In this document: positions 26,215-34,771 of the stretch, one piece after another
Position numbering within the stretch: the stretch's first letter is position 1
Layout of the letters: the number at the start of each line of letters is the position of its first letter
Source of the DNA: DATLLN01 sp963809205
GTDB taxonomy: Bacteria > Actinomycetota > Thermoleophilia > Gaiellales > JAICJC01
DNA: 64,000 bases
Assembly: GCA_963809205.1 (NCBI GenBank)
Contig: CAWEIS010000004.1
Span: 496,001-560,000 of the forward strand
Reading direction: 5' to 3'
The notes under the pieces: model-generated
Told to the model about the DNA's origin: nothing
Database searches by the model: none
What the model saw: only the letters and a program-made list of their open reading frames with translations
Made by a program: the position numbers and the translations under genes

Positions 26215-26862
26215 TTAATGCGATCTCAAGGGCGTGCGCTCGCGCTGCAGGGCGAGCTCGACGACACGGGTATACGCATCGACTAGTCGCTGCTCCTCCG
26301 GCGCCAGGTTCCGGCCGGCGGTGACCTCGACCCTGCCGCCGGTGGTCACATGCACCGCCTGGAGCGAGAGCTCTGCGCGGAGCCTCTCCAGCGAGGCTTC
26401 CGCGACCTGCCGCGGATGCTCCGCCGTCAGCAGCTCGACGGTTGCCTGTTGAAGCACCTCGGCGCGGGCGAGCAGTTCGGCGGCGGCGCTGTCGTGGTCG
26501 CGCAACCGGCTCGCGAACAGCGCGACGATGAACGCCACCAGCAGGTAGATGAAGAACGCCGCGATGCTCTCGGACGTCTCGATCCGGAAGCTGTTGTACG
26601 GCTCGGTGAAGAAGAAGTTGAACGTCAGCGCGCCGACCACGGCCATCGCCATCGCCGTGCGCAGGCCGCCGATCGTTGCCAGCAGCGGCGGCAGCAGCAG
26701 CACAAGAGCGATCGTCCCGGTGTTCAGATCCTGGCGGAACGGATACATCGCGACCACCAGCGCCGCGGTCAGCGCAATCGGCAGAATAATCCCCGACAGC
26801 GCCCGGCTGAATGCGTCGGTCGGCGGCGGCTGTTCCGCAGTGAACCGGTCACCGGTTCCCAT
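26215..26862 (-). CDS. DUF4118-domain membrane protein (KdpD-like sensor region, no kinase)
   Basis: The protein is 215 residues from the ATG at 26862. Four membrane helices (about 25-115) match the DUF4118 transmembrane region of KdpD, with the signature LTFNFFFTEPYNSFRI. A coiled segment follows (RDHDSAAAELLARAEVLQQA), then a short helical domain with no histidine-kinase motifs. The upstream frame continues open, but the ATG lies where the conserved sequence begins. It lies between kdpE and the kdpFACB operon. It may be an accessory sensor or modulator of the kinase next door. Confidence 0.7.
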   Translation of the reverse strand: MGTGDRFTAEQPPPTDAFSRALSGIILPIALTAALVVAMYPFRQDLNTGTIALVLLLPPLLATIGGLRTAMAMAVVGALTFNFFFTEPYNSFRIETSESIAAFFIYLLVAFIVALFASRLRDHDSAAAELLARAEVLQQATVELLTAEHPRQVAEASLERLRAELSLQAVHVTTGGRVEVTAGRNLAPEEQRLVDAYTRVVELALQRERTPLRSH

Positions 26863-26882
26863 ACCCGTAGCGTACTCCGTCC

Positions 26883-27581
26883 TCAGGCGGCCGGGGCTCC
26901 AGCCACCAGCCGGTAGCCGGCGCCCGGCTCGGTGATCAGGTACGCCGGGTGCTGTGGGTCGGGCTCGATCTTCTGGCGGAGGCGCGAGATATACACGTGC
27001 AGGTAGTGCGACTCGACCTGGTAGGACGGCCCCCACACCTCGCGCAGGATCGCCCGGTGGGTAAGCAGCTTGCCCTCGTTGCGCGCGAGCACGGCCAGCA
27101 GGTTGTACTCGATCCGCGAGAGGTGGATGGGCTCGCCGTCCGCGAGCACCAACTGCCGTGCCAGGTCGACCGTCAGCCTGCCGATCCGGATCGGCTCGTC
27201 CGGCACCGGTACCGCGCGGCGCATCGCGGCGCGTAGCCGGGCCAGCAGCTCGTCCATGCCGAACGGCTTGGTGACGTAGTCGTCGGCGCCGGCGTCCAGC
27301 GCGGCGACCTTCTGCGTCTCCTCGCCGACCGCCGACAGGATCAGGATCGGCACCTCGCTCCATGTCCGCAGCTCACGGCAGACGTCGATCCCCGAGCGGT
27401 CGGGGAGCACGAGGTCGAGCACCACCGCGTCCGGCTGCCGGATTGCCGCGGTCGAGAGCGCCGACTCGCCGTTGGCGGCCTGGACGACGTCGTAGCCGGC
27501 ACCGCGGAGGTTGGTGCCAAGCGCGCGCAGGATCTGCGGCTCGTCGTCCACCACCAGGATCAGCCCCCGGCTTTCGGTCAC
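26883..27581 (-). CDS. kdpE: KdpE-type OmpR-family response regulator
   Basis: The protein is 232 residues from a GTG overlapping the kinase stop (GTGA). The receiver domain has the acidic pair DD (12-13), phospho-acceptor Asp56 in VVLDLVLPDRSG and the conserved YVTKPFGMDELLAR. The C-terminal winged helix carries LSRIEYNLLAVLARNEGKLL and the recognition region VESHYLHVYISRLRQKIE. It would be phosphorylated by the adjacent kinase and activate the kdpFACB operon under K+ limitation or osmotic stress. Confidence 0.93.
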   Translation of the reverse strand: MTESRGLILVVDDEPQILRALGTNLRGAGYDVVQAANGESALSTAAIRQPDAVVLDLVLPDRSGIDVCRELRTWSEVPILILSAVGEETQKVAALDAGADDYVTKPFGMDELLARLRAAMRRAVPVPDEPIRIGRLTVDLARQLVLADGEPIHLSRIEYNLLAVLARNEGKLLTHRAILREVWGPSYQVESHYLHVYISRLRQKIEPDPQHPAYLITEPGAGYRLVAGAPAA

Positions 27582-28996
27582 GCAGGCGGCTCCTCGGCGG
27601 TCGGCAGCGCCAGGGCGAACACCGCGCCCTGACCCGGCCGCGACTCCGCCCATAGGCGGCCGCCGTTGGCCTCGGCGAAGCCGCGGGCGATCGAGAGTCC
27701 CAGTCCGGTGCCGGTCTGGTCCTGCGCCGGCGCGCCGCGGTAGAACGGCTCGAACACGTGCTCCAGCTCCTCCTCGGGCACGCCGCGCCCCTGGTCGATC
27801 ACCCGCAGGATCGCCTCCTTGCGGGTCTTCGTCCCGCGCACCGTCACCTGCGTGCCCTCGGGTGAGAACTTGACGGCGTTCTCCAGGAGGTTGACGAGGA
27901 TTCGCTGCACCTGCACCGCGTCCACGGTCACCGGCGGCATGTCCTCCGGGATCGACACCACCACCCGGTCCGCGCCCGCGACCTCGGTCAGTGCGCTGTA
28001 GACGATGTCGTCCACCCGCCAGACCTCGAGCTGGGCGGCCGCGGCTCCGGCTTGCAGCTTCGACAGCGCGAGCAGGTTGTCGATCACATGCTCGAGCCGG
28101 CGCACCTCCACCGTGATCGTGTCGAGCAACTCGCTCCGGTCCTCCTCGCTGAGCTGCAGCTGGGGGTTGCCGAGGCCGTCCGCCGCCGCCCGGATCGCCG
28201 TCAGGGGCGAGCGCAGGTCATGGCTGACGGCGCGCAGCACGGCCGTCTTGATCGTGTCCGACTGCCGCAGCGCCTCGGCCTCGACGGCGCTGCGCGCCAG
28301 CCGCTCGCGGTCGATCGCGACGGCCAGCAGCGACGCCAGTGCGGGCAACAGGCGCTTGCGAGCCGCCAGGTTCGGCTCGCCGCCCTCGACCAGCTCGAGC
28401 GTGCCCACCCGCCTTCCGCCTGCTCGCAGCTCGATCGGCGACGCGTTCGGCGCTTGCGGCCGGTCGCCGTCCAGCACGATCGATGCGGACGGCGCGTGGA
28501 GCACGGCGGCGACCCGCTCGCCCATCCAGTCGATCCGGCCGGCCACGTCCCCGCCCTGCAGCAGCGACGTGGCGATCTCGGCCAGCAGCGCCGTCTCCGC
28601 CTCGCGCTGCTCCGCCTCATTGGCGCGGCGCCGCGCGCGGGCCGCCAGCTCGCTGACGACGACGGCGGTGAACACGTACACGGCCAGCGCGAACCAGTTG
28701 CGTGAGTCCTCCAGCGTGAACGTGTGTACGGGGGAGAGGAAGAAGAAGTTGAACAGCAGCATGCCGCCGATCGATACGGCGATCGCGTAGACAAGGCCGT
28801 ATGCCAGCGCCACCGGGAGCACCGCGAACACGTAGAGCACGCCCAGGCTGATCACCGGCCCGATCGACTTCAGGGCCGCGATCGCCACCGTGACCACGGC
28901 GAGCGCCAGAAGGCTGGTGACCGACGCCTCGAGGTGCCCGCGAAGCCCCACCGGCGGCGCGCCGCGGGTGAACCGTTCGATCAGGTGGTCGCGCAC
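27578..28996 (-). CDS. kdpD: KdpD C-terminal sensor histidine kinase (DUF4118-GAF-HisKA-HATPase)
   Basis: The protein is 472 residues from a GTG. DUF4118 membrane helices (about 25-115, with LFNFFFLSPVHTFTLED) are followed by a GAF-like region (about 135-235). The kinase core has H-box SHDLRSPLTAIRA (His259), N-box NLLENAVKFSPEG, G1 VIDQGRGVPEE and G2 GTGLGLSIARGF. It lacks the N-terminal KdpD/Usp module, which is encoded separately at 20519-21610, so KdpD is split. It is coupled to kdpE by a GTGA overlap. It autophosphorylates and signals to KdpE. Confidence 0.92.
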   Translation of the reverse strand: MRDHLIERFTRGAPPVGLRGHLEASVTSLLALAVVTVAIAALKSIGPVISLGVLYVFAVLPVALAYGLVYAIAVSIGGMLLFNFFFLSPVHTFTLEDSRNWFALAVYVFTAVVVSELAARARRRANEAEQREAETALLAEIATSLLQGGDVAGRIDWMGERVAAVLHAPSASIVLDGDRPQAPNASPIELRAGGRRVGTLELVEGGEPNLAARKRLLPALASLLAVAIDRERLARSAVEAEALRQSDTIKTAVLRAVSHDLRSPLTAIRAAADGLGNPQLQLSEEDRSELLDTITVEVRRLEHVIDNLLALSKLQAGAAAAQLEVWRVDDIVYSALTEVAGADRVVVSIPEDMPPVTVDAVQVQRILVNLLENAVKFSPEGTQVTVRGTKTRKEAILRVIDQGRGVPEEELEHVFEPFYRGAPAQDQTGTGLGLSIARGFAEANGGRLWAESRPGQGAVFALALPTAEEPPA

Positions 28997-29024
28997 GTCA
29001 CTGGGACTCTACGCTCCGACCTCG

Positions 29025-29525
29025 ATGACGGACGATCCCGACGCACTCGCCGAGGAGCTGCTCGACCGCTGCCTGGCGCTCACGGTGGAGCTGCATCCGG
29101 CGATCGAGCATCTGGCCCAGCCGGGACACTTCGAGCCGGACGGCGCTCCCGCGGCGGCGCTGTTCGAGCACGCGCGCGGCGCCGCCGCGCCGACCCACCG
29201 CGCCGGCCGCCCGTCGCCCGAAGTTGCTGCGATTGCGGCGGAGGCAGCCGACGCTGCCCGCGAGCGGCTGGGCTACGCGCGCCGCGACGGAAACCCGTTG
29301 CTCCCCGCCCTGGCGCTGGCCGCGTTCTACCTGGGCGAGGCTCGGCGCGTGGACCTGCTCGGCCTGCACGAGGCGGCGTCCGGCCGGATCGTGGTCGGCG
29401 TCGTCGAGCCCGAGCTGGCCGATCACGAGCCGATGATCGCCGAGGGCGGGAAGCTGCTGCGTACCTGGTTCCCCGTGGCCGGCGCGCCGCAGGCGTGCGT
29501 TCAGGTGCGGTTCGCCCGTCCGTGA
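29025..29525 (+). CDS. hypothetical protein (166 aa)
   Basis: The protein is 166 residues from the ATG at 29025. It is acidic and Ala-rich, with no membrane segment or signal peptide. The N-terminal half is helical (MTDDPDALAEELLDRCLALT). The C-terminal half looks like a small alpha/beta domain (SGRIVVGVVEPELADHEPM, then GAPQACVQVRFARP). I recognise no family. It diverges from the KdpD kinase gene (28 bp) and its last 25 bp overlap the end of the exonuclease gene. Codon use is like its neighbours, so it is probably a real gene. Confidence 0.55.
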   Translation: MTDDPDALAEELLDRCLALTVELHPAIEHLAQPGHFEPDGAPAAALFEHARGAAAPTHRAGRPSPEVAAIAAEAADAARERLGYARRDGNPLLPALALAAFYLGEARRVDLLGLHEAASGRIVVGVVEPELADHEPMIAEGGKLLRTWFPVAGAPQACVQVRFARP

Positions 29526-30139
29526 AGCGCGGTGTGCTGCTCGACCGGGCGGTCGGCGCGGGCAAGCGCGCGGACCGTGCGGCGGCCGAACGCCTCCAGG
29601 TGGGTTGCCAGTGCGAGAAACACCTGAGCGGCGGTCAGGGCGTCGCCCAGCGCGTGGTGGGCTCGATGCGCCGGCAGGCCGAGCTCGGCCGCGAGCCGGC
29701 CGAGGTGGGTGTACCCCGGGTCGGGGCGGCCACGGTCGATGCTCAGCAGCCGCCAGAGCATGGCCGTGTCGATCAGCGTGCGGGGCGGGTGTCGGCCCAG
29801 CTGCCGGAGCGGCGCCTGCAGGAACGTGCGCTCGACCCACGCGGCGTGCGCGACCACCTGGCGCTCGCCGATGGCCTCGGCGAGCGGCAGCAGGGCGTCA
29901 GGCGCGCGGGCTGCTCCGGCCAGGTCCTGCGGCCGGATGCCGTGGATCTCGATCGACTCCCGGCGCAGCTCGCGATCGGGCCGCACCAGGCCGTAGACGG
30001 CTCCCGCGGCGGCCAGCCGGCCGCCGATCACGGGCACCGCGCCGAACGAGACGATCTCGTCAGACGCGGCGTCCAGCCCCGTCGTCTCCAGGTCGACGAC
30101 GATCAGCTCGACCTCGCGCCAGGACGGGCTGCGCCTCAC
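29501..30139 (-). CDS. DnaQ-like 3'-5' exonuclease (DEDDh)
   Basis: The protein is 212 residues from a GTG overlapping the stop of the nucleotidyltransferase gene (GTGA). Exonuclease motif I is VVDLETTGLD (Asp16, Glu18), motif II is VVAHAAWVERTFL and motif III HHALGDALTAAQVFLA with the DEDDh His. It cleaves nucleotides from 3' ends and may proofread or degrade RNA. The pairing with a cNMP/CBS/nucleotidyltransferase protein is found in many genomes, so a shared regulatory role is likely. Residues 1-15 are a basic extension. Confidence 0.88.
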   Translation of the reverse strand: MRRSPSWREVELIVVDLETTGLDAASDEIVSFGAVPVIGGRLAAAGAVYGLVRPDRELRRESIEIHGIRPQDLAGAARAPDALLPLAEAIGERQVVAHAAWVERTFLQAPLRQLGRHPPRTLIDTAMLWRLLSIDRGRPDPGYTHLGRLAAELGLPAHRAHHALGDALTAAQVFLALATHLEAFGRRTVRALARADRPVEQHTALHGRANRT

Positions 30140-31986
30140 AGTGCGCCGAGGTCGATGTCGCTGGCCAGGCCGCGCTGGGCCGAGGCCACCGCTCGGAATG
30201 CGTCCTTCAGGTACCGCCGCGTGAGCGCGTCCAGCTGCCGGGGGTCGATGTTGTCGTCCGGCGGCTGTCCCGCGCGCAGCGCGTCGACCTGATGGCTCAT
30301 CCGCAGGCCGGTGAACAGGTCGAAGGCGACCTCGAGCGTGGCTGCGACGTCCTCGTGCAGCGCCCCGGCGTCGCGGCCGGCGCGCAGCCGCTCCGGCGTC
30401 GACGCCGACCCCACGCCCGCCGTCATGCCCGCCCACCGGGCGATGTCGACGACGGGCAGCAACCCGCCTCGCTTGATGTCCAGGGTGCCGCTGCGCCCGC
30501 CATCGTGGGACACGACGAAGTCGCGGAAGAAGCCGGTCGGCGGCTTGCGGGCGACCGCCATCCGGGCGAGGCCGCGGATCAGCGACCTGTGCCTCGGCGC
30601 CGTCTGAAGGACGCCGGCCAGCGTCGCCGCCGCGGCGTCCGCGTCCCACACGGGGCGGCCCTCCACCAGCACCGAGATCAGGATCAGCGCCTTCTCCTGT
30701 CCGGGGCTCTCGAGCCACGAACGCATCGCCTCGGCCCAGGCGGCCGCCGACCGGGCGAACAGCGGGCGTGAGGCCACCGCGCCCTGCGAGCAGCCGGGGA
30801 TGCCCGCCATGCCCAGCCCCTCGACGACCCACGCGGCGCGGCGCAGCAGCTCCTCCCTGATCGCCGGGTCGTCGCCGTCGCCGGCCCACGCCAGTGCGCT
30901 GTCGGAGTCGGAGGAGGGCGTCGCCTCGCGGCGGGCGAAGCTGCCCAGCGCGAACCAGGTGAACCGCTCTGGCGGCGGCCCGAGCTCGCCCTCGGCCAGC
31001 TCCAGCAGGCGACGCGTGGTGGCGTCGTGCACGGCGCTGATCACCCGGCTGATCGCCACGGGCGCCACCCGAGCGTCGTGCAGGCCGATCACGGTCTCGC
31101 CGATGCGGCGGCTGACCGACGCCAGCGTCTCGCGGTCGCCGGCCTCGCGGATCTCTCGGCGCAACAGAAACGGCGTGCGCCGCTCGATCGCCACGAGGTC
31201 GGTGTCCGCGACGATCCCGATCACGTTGCGGCGCGTGTCCAGCACCGGGAGATGGCGGAGCCCGCGCTCGAGCATCTCCAGCAGCACGTCCGTGCCCGTC
31301 GTCTCCGCAGACACCGTGTGCGCCGGCACGGTCATGATCGCCGAGACCGGGGTGTTCGGAGGGACGGCCGCCGCCACCACCCGGCTGCGGAAGTCGGAGT
31401 CGGTGACGATGCCCAGGCGCTCGCCGAGGTCGACCAACAGTGAGCTGGAGCCGGCAGCGACCATCAGCCGCGCCGCGTCTCGCAGCGACGCGTCGGGCGA
31501 CACGATGACGGCGGGACGCCGGACCAGCTCACCAACCGGCCGCCGGGACGGGTCGAGCATCGCGGCCTCGAGCTCCTCGGGCGGGCGTCGTCGCACCTCG
31601 ACGCGGCCGGCCAGGGAGCGGACGACGAAGCCGAGCGCCTCCGGCGCGGTCAGGAAGGGCCGGATGGCATCCTCGGCGATGCGGTACAGCAGCGTGTCCT
31701 CCTGCGCGGTCACCGAGAAGCTGGTCGGGTCGCCCGTCAGCATCGACGTGTGGCCGAACATCTCACCCTCGCCGAGCAGGTCGACCAGGGTGCCGTTGTC
31801 GTGCAGTGCGACGGCGCCTCGGCGGACAACCCACACGAATCGCGACGGCGCGGCTGCCTGTTCGTGCAACACGGATCCAGCCGCCGCGAACTCGATCTCG
31901 CACGCCGCTGCGAGGTGTTCCAGGTCGTCGTCGCGCAGCGCGTCGAACGGCGGATGCAGCCGCAGGAACTCTGCAATCTCGTGCAT
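30136..31986 (-). CDS. cNMP-binding/CBS/DUF294 nucleotidyltransferase-like protein
   Basis: The protein is 616 residues. A cyclic-nucleotide-binding domain (about 10-125) is followed by a CBS pair (about 150-275, with SAIMTVPAHTVSAETTGTDV and HLPVLDTRRNVIGIV). A nucleotidyltransferase domain follows with WFALGSFARREATPSSDSDS (G-S-x-D-x-D type site) and then a DUF294 C-terminal helical domain. It resembles GlnD-like or YlmE-type putative signalling transferases without an HD domain. It would bind cAMP/c-di-GMP or adenine nucleotides and nucleotidylate an unknown target. Its stop overlaps the DnaQ-like gene. Confidence 0.85.
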   Translation of the reverse strand: MHEIAEFLRLHPPFDALRDDDLEHLAAACEIEFAAAGSVLHEQAAAPSRFVWVVRRGAVALHDNGTLVDLLGEGEMFGHTSMLTGDPTSFSVTAQEDTLLYRIAEDAIRPFLTAPEALGFVVRSLAGRVEVRRRPPEELEAAMLDPSRRPVGELVRRPAVIVSPDASLRDAARLMVAAGSSSLLVDLGERLGIVTDSDFRSRVVAAAVPPNTPVSAIMTVPAHTVSAETTGTDVLLEMLERGLRHLPVLDTRRNVIGIVADTDLVAIERRTPFLLRREIREAGDRETLASVSRRIGETVIGLHDARVAPVAISRVISAVHDATTRRLLELAEGELGPPPERFTWFALGSFARREATPSSDSDSALAWAGDGDDPAIREELLRRAAWVVEGLGMAGIPGCSQGAVASRPLFARSAAAWAEAMRSWLESPGQEKALILISVLVEGRPVWDADAAAATLAGVLQTAPRHRSLIRGLARMAVARKPPTGFFRDFVVSHDGGRSGTLDIKRGGLLPVVDIARWAGMTAGVGSASTPERLRAGRDAGALHEDVAATLEVAFDLFTGLRMSHQVDALRAGQPPDDNIDPRQLDALTRRYLKDAFRAVASAQRGLASDIDLGAL

Positions 31987-32033
31987 GCACGTGATCCTAG
32001 GGCGGCTCCGAGCGCGCGTGATAGCGTTTTCTC

Positions 32034-32558
32034 ATGGCGCGCGGCGATTATCATGGCGGTTTTCAGCATCCTTTGCGGGCATTTTTCGTCGGCACAGGCC
32101 TGTTGGTGCTGCTCGTGGGCGGTTGGGTGATCGGCGTCGAGGCCGGTTCGCCGCCGCCGTCGGCACATGTTAGGACCCATCTGGTGACACAGTTCGGACA
32201 GCCGAAGCTGCGCGTGATCACGGTTTCGCAGCCCGTTGTCAGCACTGTCGTCAGCGATCGGACGAAGACCGTGCGGATCCAGGGCGTCGGCCCCACCCGC
32301 GTGATTGTCATCCACACGGGCGGCAAGGAGGTCGTCGCCTACCTGCCGGTCGATCAGGTGCCTGCGTTGACAGCGGCTGCCGAGAGCGCCACGCCGCTGA
32401 CGGTCTATGTGCCCGATCCGGTCACGGTCACCCAAACCGTGACGGAGACGACGACCGAGACGGTGACGGACACCGCCACCGAGACGCAGACCGTGACCGA
32501 GACGACGCCGCCCACCAGCAGCGGATCGTCGCCGGCGGCAGACTCGTCGACGCCCTAG
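32034..32558 (+). CDS. hypothetical anchored protein with a Thr/Val repeat tail
   Basis: The protein is 174 residues. Residues about 13-35 form one membrane helix (AFFVGTGLLVLLVGGWVIGV) with a short cytoplasmic start, so the rest is outside the cell. A small beta-rich domain (about 45-125, RVITVSQPVVSTVVSDRTKT) is followed by a low-complexity tail of TVT/TET units (about 130-158) and a Ser/Pro end. It looks like a wall-associated linker or sensor stalk. The coding sequence is less GC-rich near its start than its neighbours. No family recognised. Confidence 0.6.
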   Translation: MARGDYHGGFQHPLRAFFVGTGLLVLLVGGWVIGVEAGSPPPSAHVRTHLVTQFGQPKLRVITVSQPVVSTVVSDRTKTVRIQGVGPTRVIVIHTGGKEVVAYLPVDQVPALTAAAESATPLTVYVPDPVTVTQTVTETTTETVTDTATETQTVTETTPPTSSGSSPAADSSTP

Positions 32559-32572
32559 ACGGAATCGATCAT

Positions 32573-33299
32573 CTAGGCGGCGACCACGGACGCGACGGCG
32601 GCGAACCGCGTCACAAATGACGGGCGGTCGGAGCGCAGGTGCGCGATCACGGCCGCTGAGGTCTTCTCGCAAGGCAACACGGTCTTCCAGGTCTCCAGGT
32701 GCGCTCGCGTGTGGAAGTCCCCCGAGGCAACGCCGGGCAATCCCTCGGCGGCGACCCACGAGAACACGTCCGTCCGGTTGATCAGCTCGTAGCGGTCGAT
32801 CAACGGGCGCAGGCGGTCGGGCTCGCGCGAGAAGCGGCGAGTCGTTCGTCCCGGGATGGAATCCTGCTCGCTCGAATGCGGGTGGGCGGCGATCGTCGCC
32901 GCGCCTGCGGCCCGTGCCTCGCGGAGCGCGGCCGGGAGCCCGTGGTCGAGCGTCACCAGCCGGTCGAGGCCGACGGCCAGCGCGTGCGCCGCCCGGTCGG
33001 GATCGGGGTCGGAGTCGGTCAGCTCGACTCCGGGGATCACCAGCAAGTCGTAGGTCTCCAGCGCCCGCTCGGACTCCTCCAGGATCGTCTCCAGGTAGGC
33101 GTCGTAGGTGGTGCGGTCGATCATCGGGCCGGTCGGGTCATCAGCGCGGACGACGTGGTCGGTGACAACGAGCACGTCGAAGCCCGGCTGTCCCGTACAG
33201 GTCGACCAGCTCCTTCACGGACAACGTGCCGTCGCTCCAGGTCGTGTGCGAGTGCAGCTCGCAGAGCAGGGGCTGAGGCGCGATCTCTCGTCGTGTCAT
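32573..33299 (-). CDS. PHP-domain phosphoesterase, one apparent frameshift
   Basis: The start ATG at 33299 opens MTRREIAPQPLLCELHSHTT, giving the first PHP metal motif HSHTTWSD. The frame then needs a one-base deletion near 33185 (GCCGGGCTTC to GCCGGCTTC) to reach VVTDHV, AAHPHSSEQD and ASGDFHTRAHLE, the remaining PHP ligands. Without it the chain ends in an unrelated tail and the downstream part begins at 33175. The restored product is about 242 residues. The family hydrolyses phosphoesters (polymerase-PHP or histidinol-phosphatase-like); target unknown. The run of three G suggests an indel error. Confidence 0.75.
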
Positions 33300-33372
33300 G
33301 CCCGCATCGTGCCCCGGGCGCTCGCGCGCCTGGGTGGCGATGCGGTGTGCCCGCGGCAACGAACCGGTGAAG

Positions 33373-33897
33373 CTACGCGCGCCACTTGATCGAGCAGCCC
33401 ACCGGTTCGGTCTCCGCCGGATCGGGTTGCGATCCGCCGAGCACGGCGTCCAGGGCCGACCGCATCCAGACGGCGTCGAGCGAGGGGTCGTCGTGATCGG
33501 CGTCCGGCGCGCCCTCGTAGCGAACGCGCAGCTCGCCGTCGAGCACGAACACGTGCGGCGTGGTGCGGGCGCCGTACGCCCGGGCGACGTCCTGCGTCTC
33601 GTCGTACAGGTAGGGCATGTGCCAGCGTTCGGCCTCGACCCGTTCGCGCATCGCCTCCGGCGCGTCGGCCGGGAACCGGGCAGCGTCGTTCGAGCTGACG
33701 CACCACACCTCGACGCCGCGGCCGGCGTAGTCGTCCGCCACGGCGGCGATCCGGCCGTGCCAGGCCAGCGCGTACGGGCAGTGGTTGCAGGTGAACACGA
33801 TCACGGTTGCGGGCGACCCGGTGCGGCCGGTGAGATCGTGCTCGCGGCCGGCCGTATCGGTCAGCTGGAAGGTGGGTGCGGCGGTTCCGGTCGTCAC
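33373..33897 (-). CDS. thioredoxin-like redoxin (AhpC/TSA-type)
   Basis: The protein is 174 residues from a GTG overlapping the previous gene's stop (GTGA). The N-terminal VIVFTCNHCPY places a CxxC pair (Cys37, Cys40) at the start of the thioredoxin helix, and YGARTTPHVFVLDGELRVRY supplies the cis-Pro and central strand. It matches the single-domain thiol-peroxidase or redoxin group. It would reduce a disulphide or peroxide in the cytoplasm; no signal peptide is seen. The upstream thioredoxin-like gene is coupled to it. Confidence 0.85.
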   Translation of the reverse strand: MTTGTAAPTFQLTDTAGREHDLTGRTGSPATVIVFTCNHCPYALAWHGRIAAVADDYAGRGVEVWCVSSNDAARFPADAPEAMRERVEAERWHMPYLYDETQDVARAYGARTTPHVFVLDGELRVRYEGAPDADHDDPSLDAVWMRSALDAVLGGSQPDPAETEPVGCSIKWRA

Positions 33898-34217
33898 GCG
33901 GTCAGCCTCCTGGAGAGCTCCTCGCGCAACAGCGCGGGATCGGGTGTCGGTGAGATGCGGCCGTCCGCCAGCCGGTAGATGCGGCAGGTCAGGCCGACCG
34001 GCTCGTCGTCGCCCGGCGGGAACAGATCCTCGCCGTCGACGCGCACGGTGGGGGAGCCGACGAACGCCTCGCGGGCCGCATCGTCATCGGTCGCGACCTG
34101 GCGGACGATCACGACTCGGGGGTCGAGACCCTGCTCGGCGACCGCGGCGCGCAGGTCGTCGAGCGCCCGGGGGGTGGATGGGCAGCCCTCCCACCACAAC
34201 AGCTCGATCGTCGGCAC
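33894..34217 (-). CDS. small thioredoxin-fold protein (WWEGCPS family)
   Basis: The protein is 107 residues from the GTG at 34217, giving MPTIELLWWEGCPSTPRALD. The single N-terminal Cys in WWEGCPS sits where a thioredoxin CxxC would be, and VGSPTVRVDGEDLFP is the cis-Pro loop. In relatives the second position is Cys or selenocysteine; here it is Ser-Thr, so only one thiol remains. Tail residues 85-107 are charged helical. A role in metal or thiol handling is likely but unproven. It overlaps the redoxin gene. Confidence 0.7.
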   Translation of the reverse strand: MPTIELLWWEGCPSTPRALDDLRAAVAEQGLDPRVVIVRQVATDDDAAREAFVGSPTVRVDGEDLFPPGDDEPVGLTCRIYRLADGRISPTPDPALLREELSRRLTA

Positions 34218-34222
34218 GATCG

Positions 34223-34718
34223 GAAGCTTAGATGGGCGGGCGTCGTCGCCCTCACCGCGACGCCGCCGACCGTGCCGGTGGCGGTCGCGACGGCGCGCTG
34301 GACATTGGTGCGCCAGGTGATGTGCAGCCTGCCGCGCAGCCCGCTCGGGCCGGTCACCGTGACGTGCGCGTCGATCGTCAGCGAGCGGCGGTCCCAGACC
34401 GCCGGGCCGGAGATGCGGAGCCCGGGCACGAACCGGGCGTCGTGGAAGACGAGCTTGACCGGCGAGTGGGCGGCCCTCGATCCCCCGCACGGGCTCCAGC
34501 GCCGGCTTCGAGGTCTCGGTGCGACGGTGGATCTGGAAGTGCACGGTGATCGTCCCCAGCGCCGGCCGGCTCCGGTCGAGCGGCACGTCGAGCGATCCGC
34601 ACAGCACACCCGGCTGGCCCGGGCACGGGGCGACCTGGACGCCGACGGGCGCGGCCGCGGCGCCGGCGACGGGCACCAGGGCCAGCGCTGCGAGCCGGAT
34701 CAGGAGCCGGCGGAGCAC
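34223..34718 (-). pseudogene. alpha/beta hydrolase remnant with internal deletion
   Basis: A GTG at 34718 opens a signal peptide (VLRRLLIRLAALALVPVAGA) followed by PCPGQPGVLCGSLDVPLDRS, the N-terminus of secreted proline-iminopeptidase-like hydrolases. After about residue 75 the frame changes, and the text jumps to FHDARFVPGLRISGPAVWDR and HITWRTNVQRAVAT, which resembles the C-terminal domain of the same family. The catalytic middle (roughly 300 residues with nucleophile Ser, Asp and His) is absent. The remnant is therefore non-functional, and the deletion is real rather than a simple indel. Confidence 0.65.
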
Positions 34719-34771
34719 CCCATGACCATACGTGGCCGGGGGCGGGTTCGGTAGAGTCACAGCGCCCCGCG

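Noticed and set aside
32400..32520. Short tandem repeats coding TVT/TET
   Set aside because: They are protein-level low complexity in the stalk of a surface protein, not a DNA repeat family or CRISPR.
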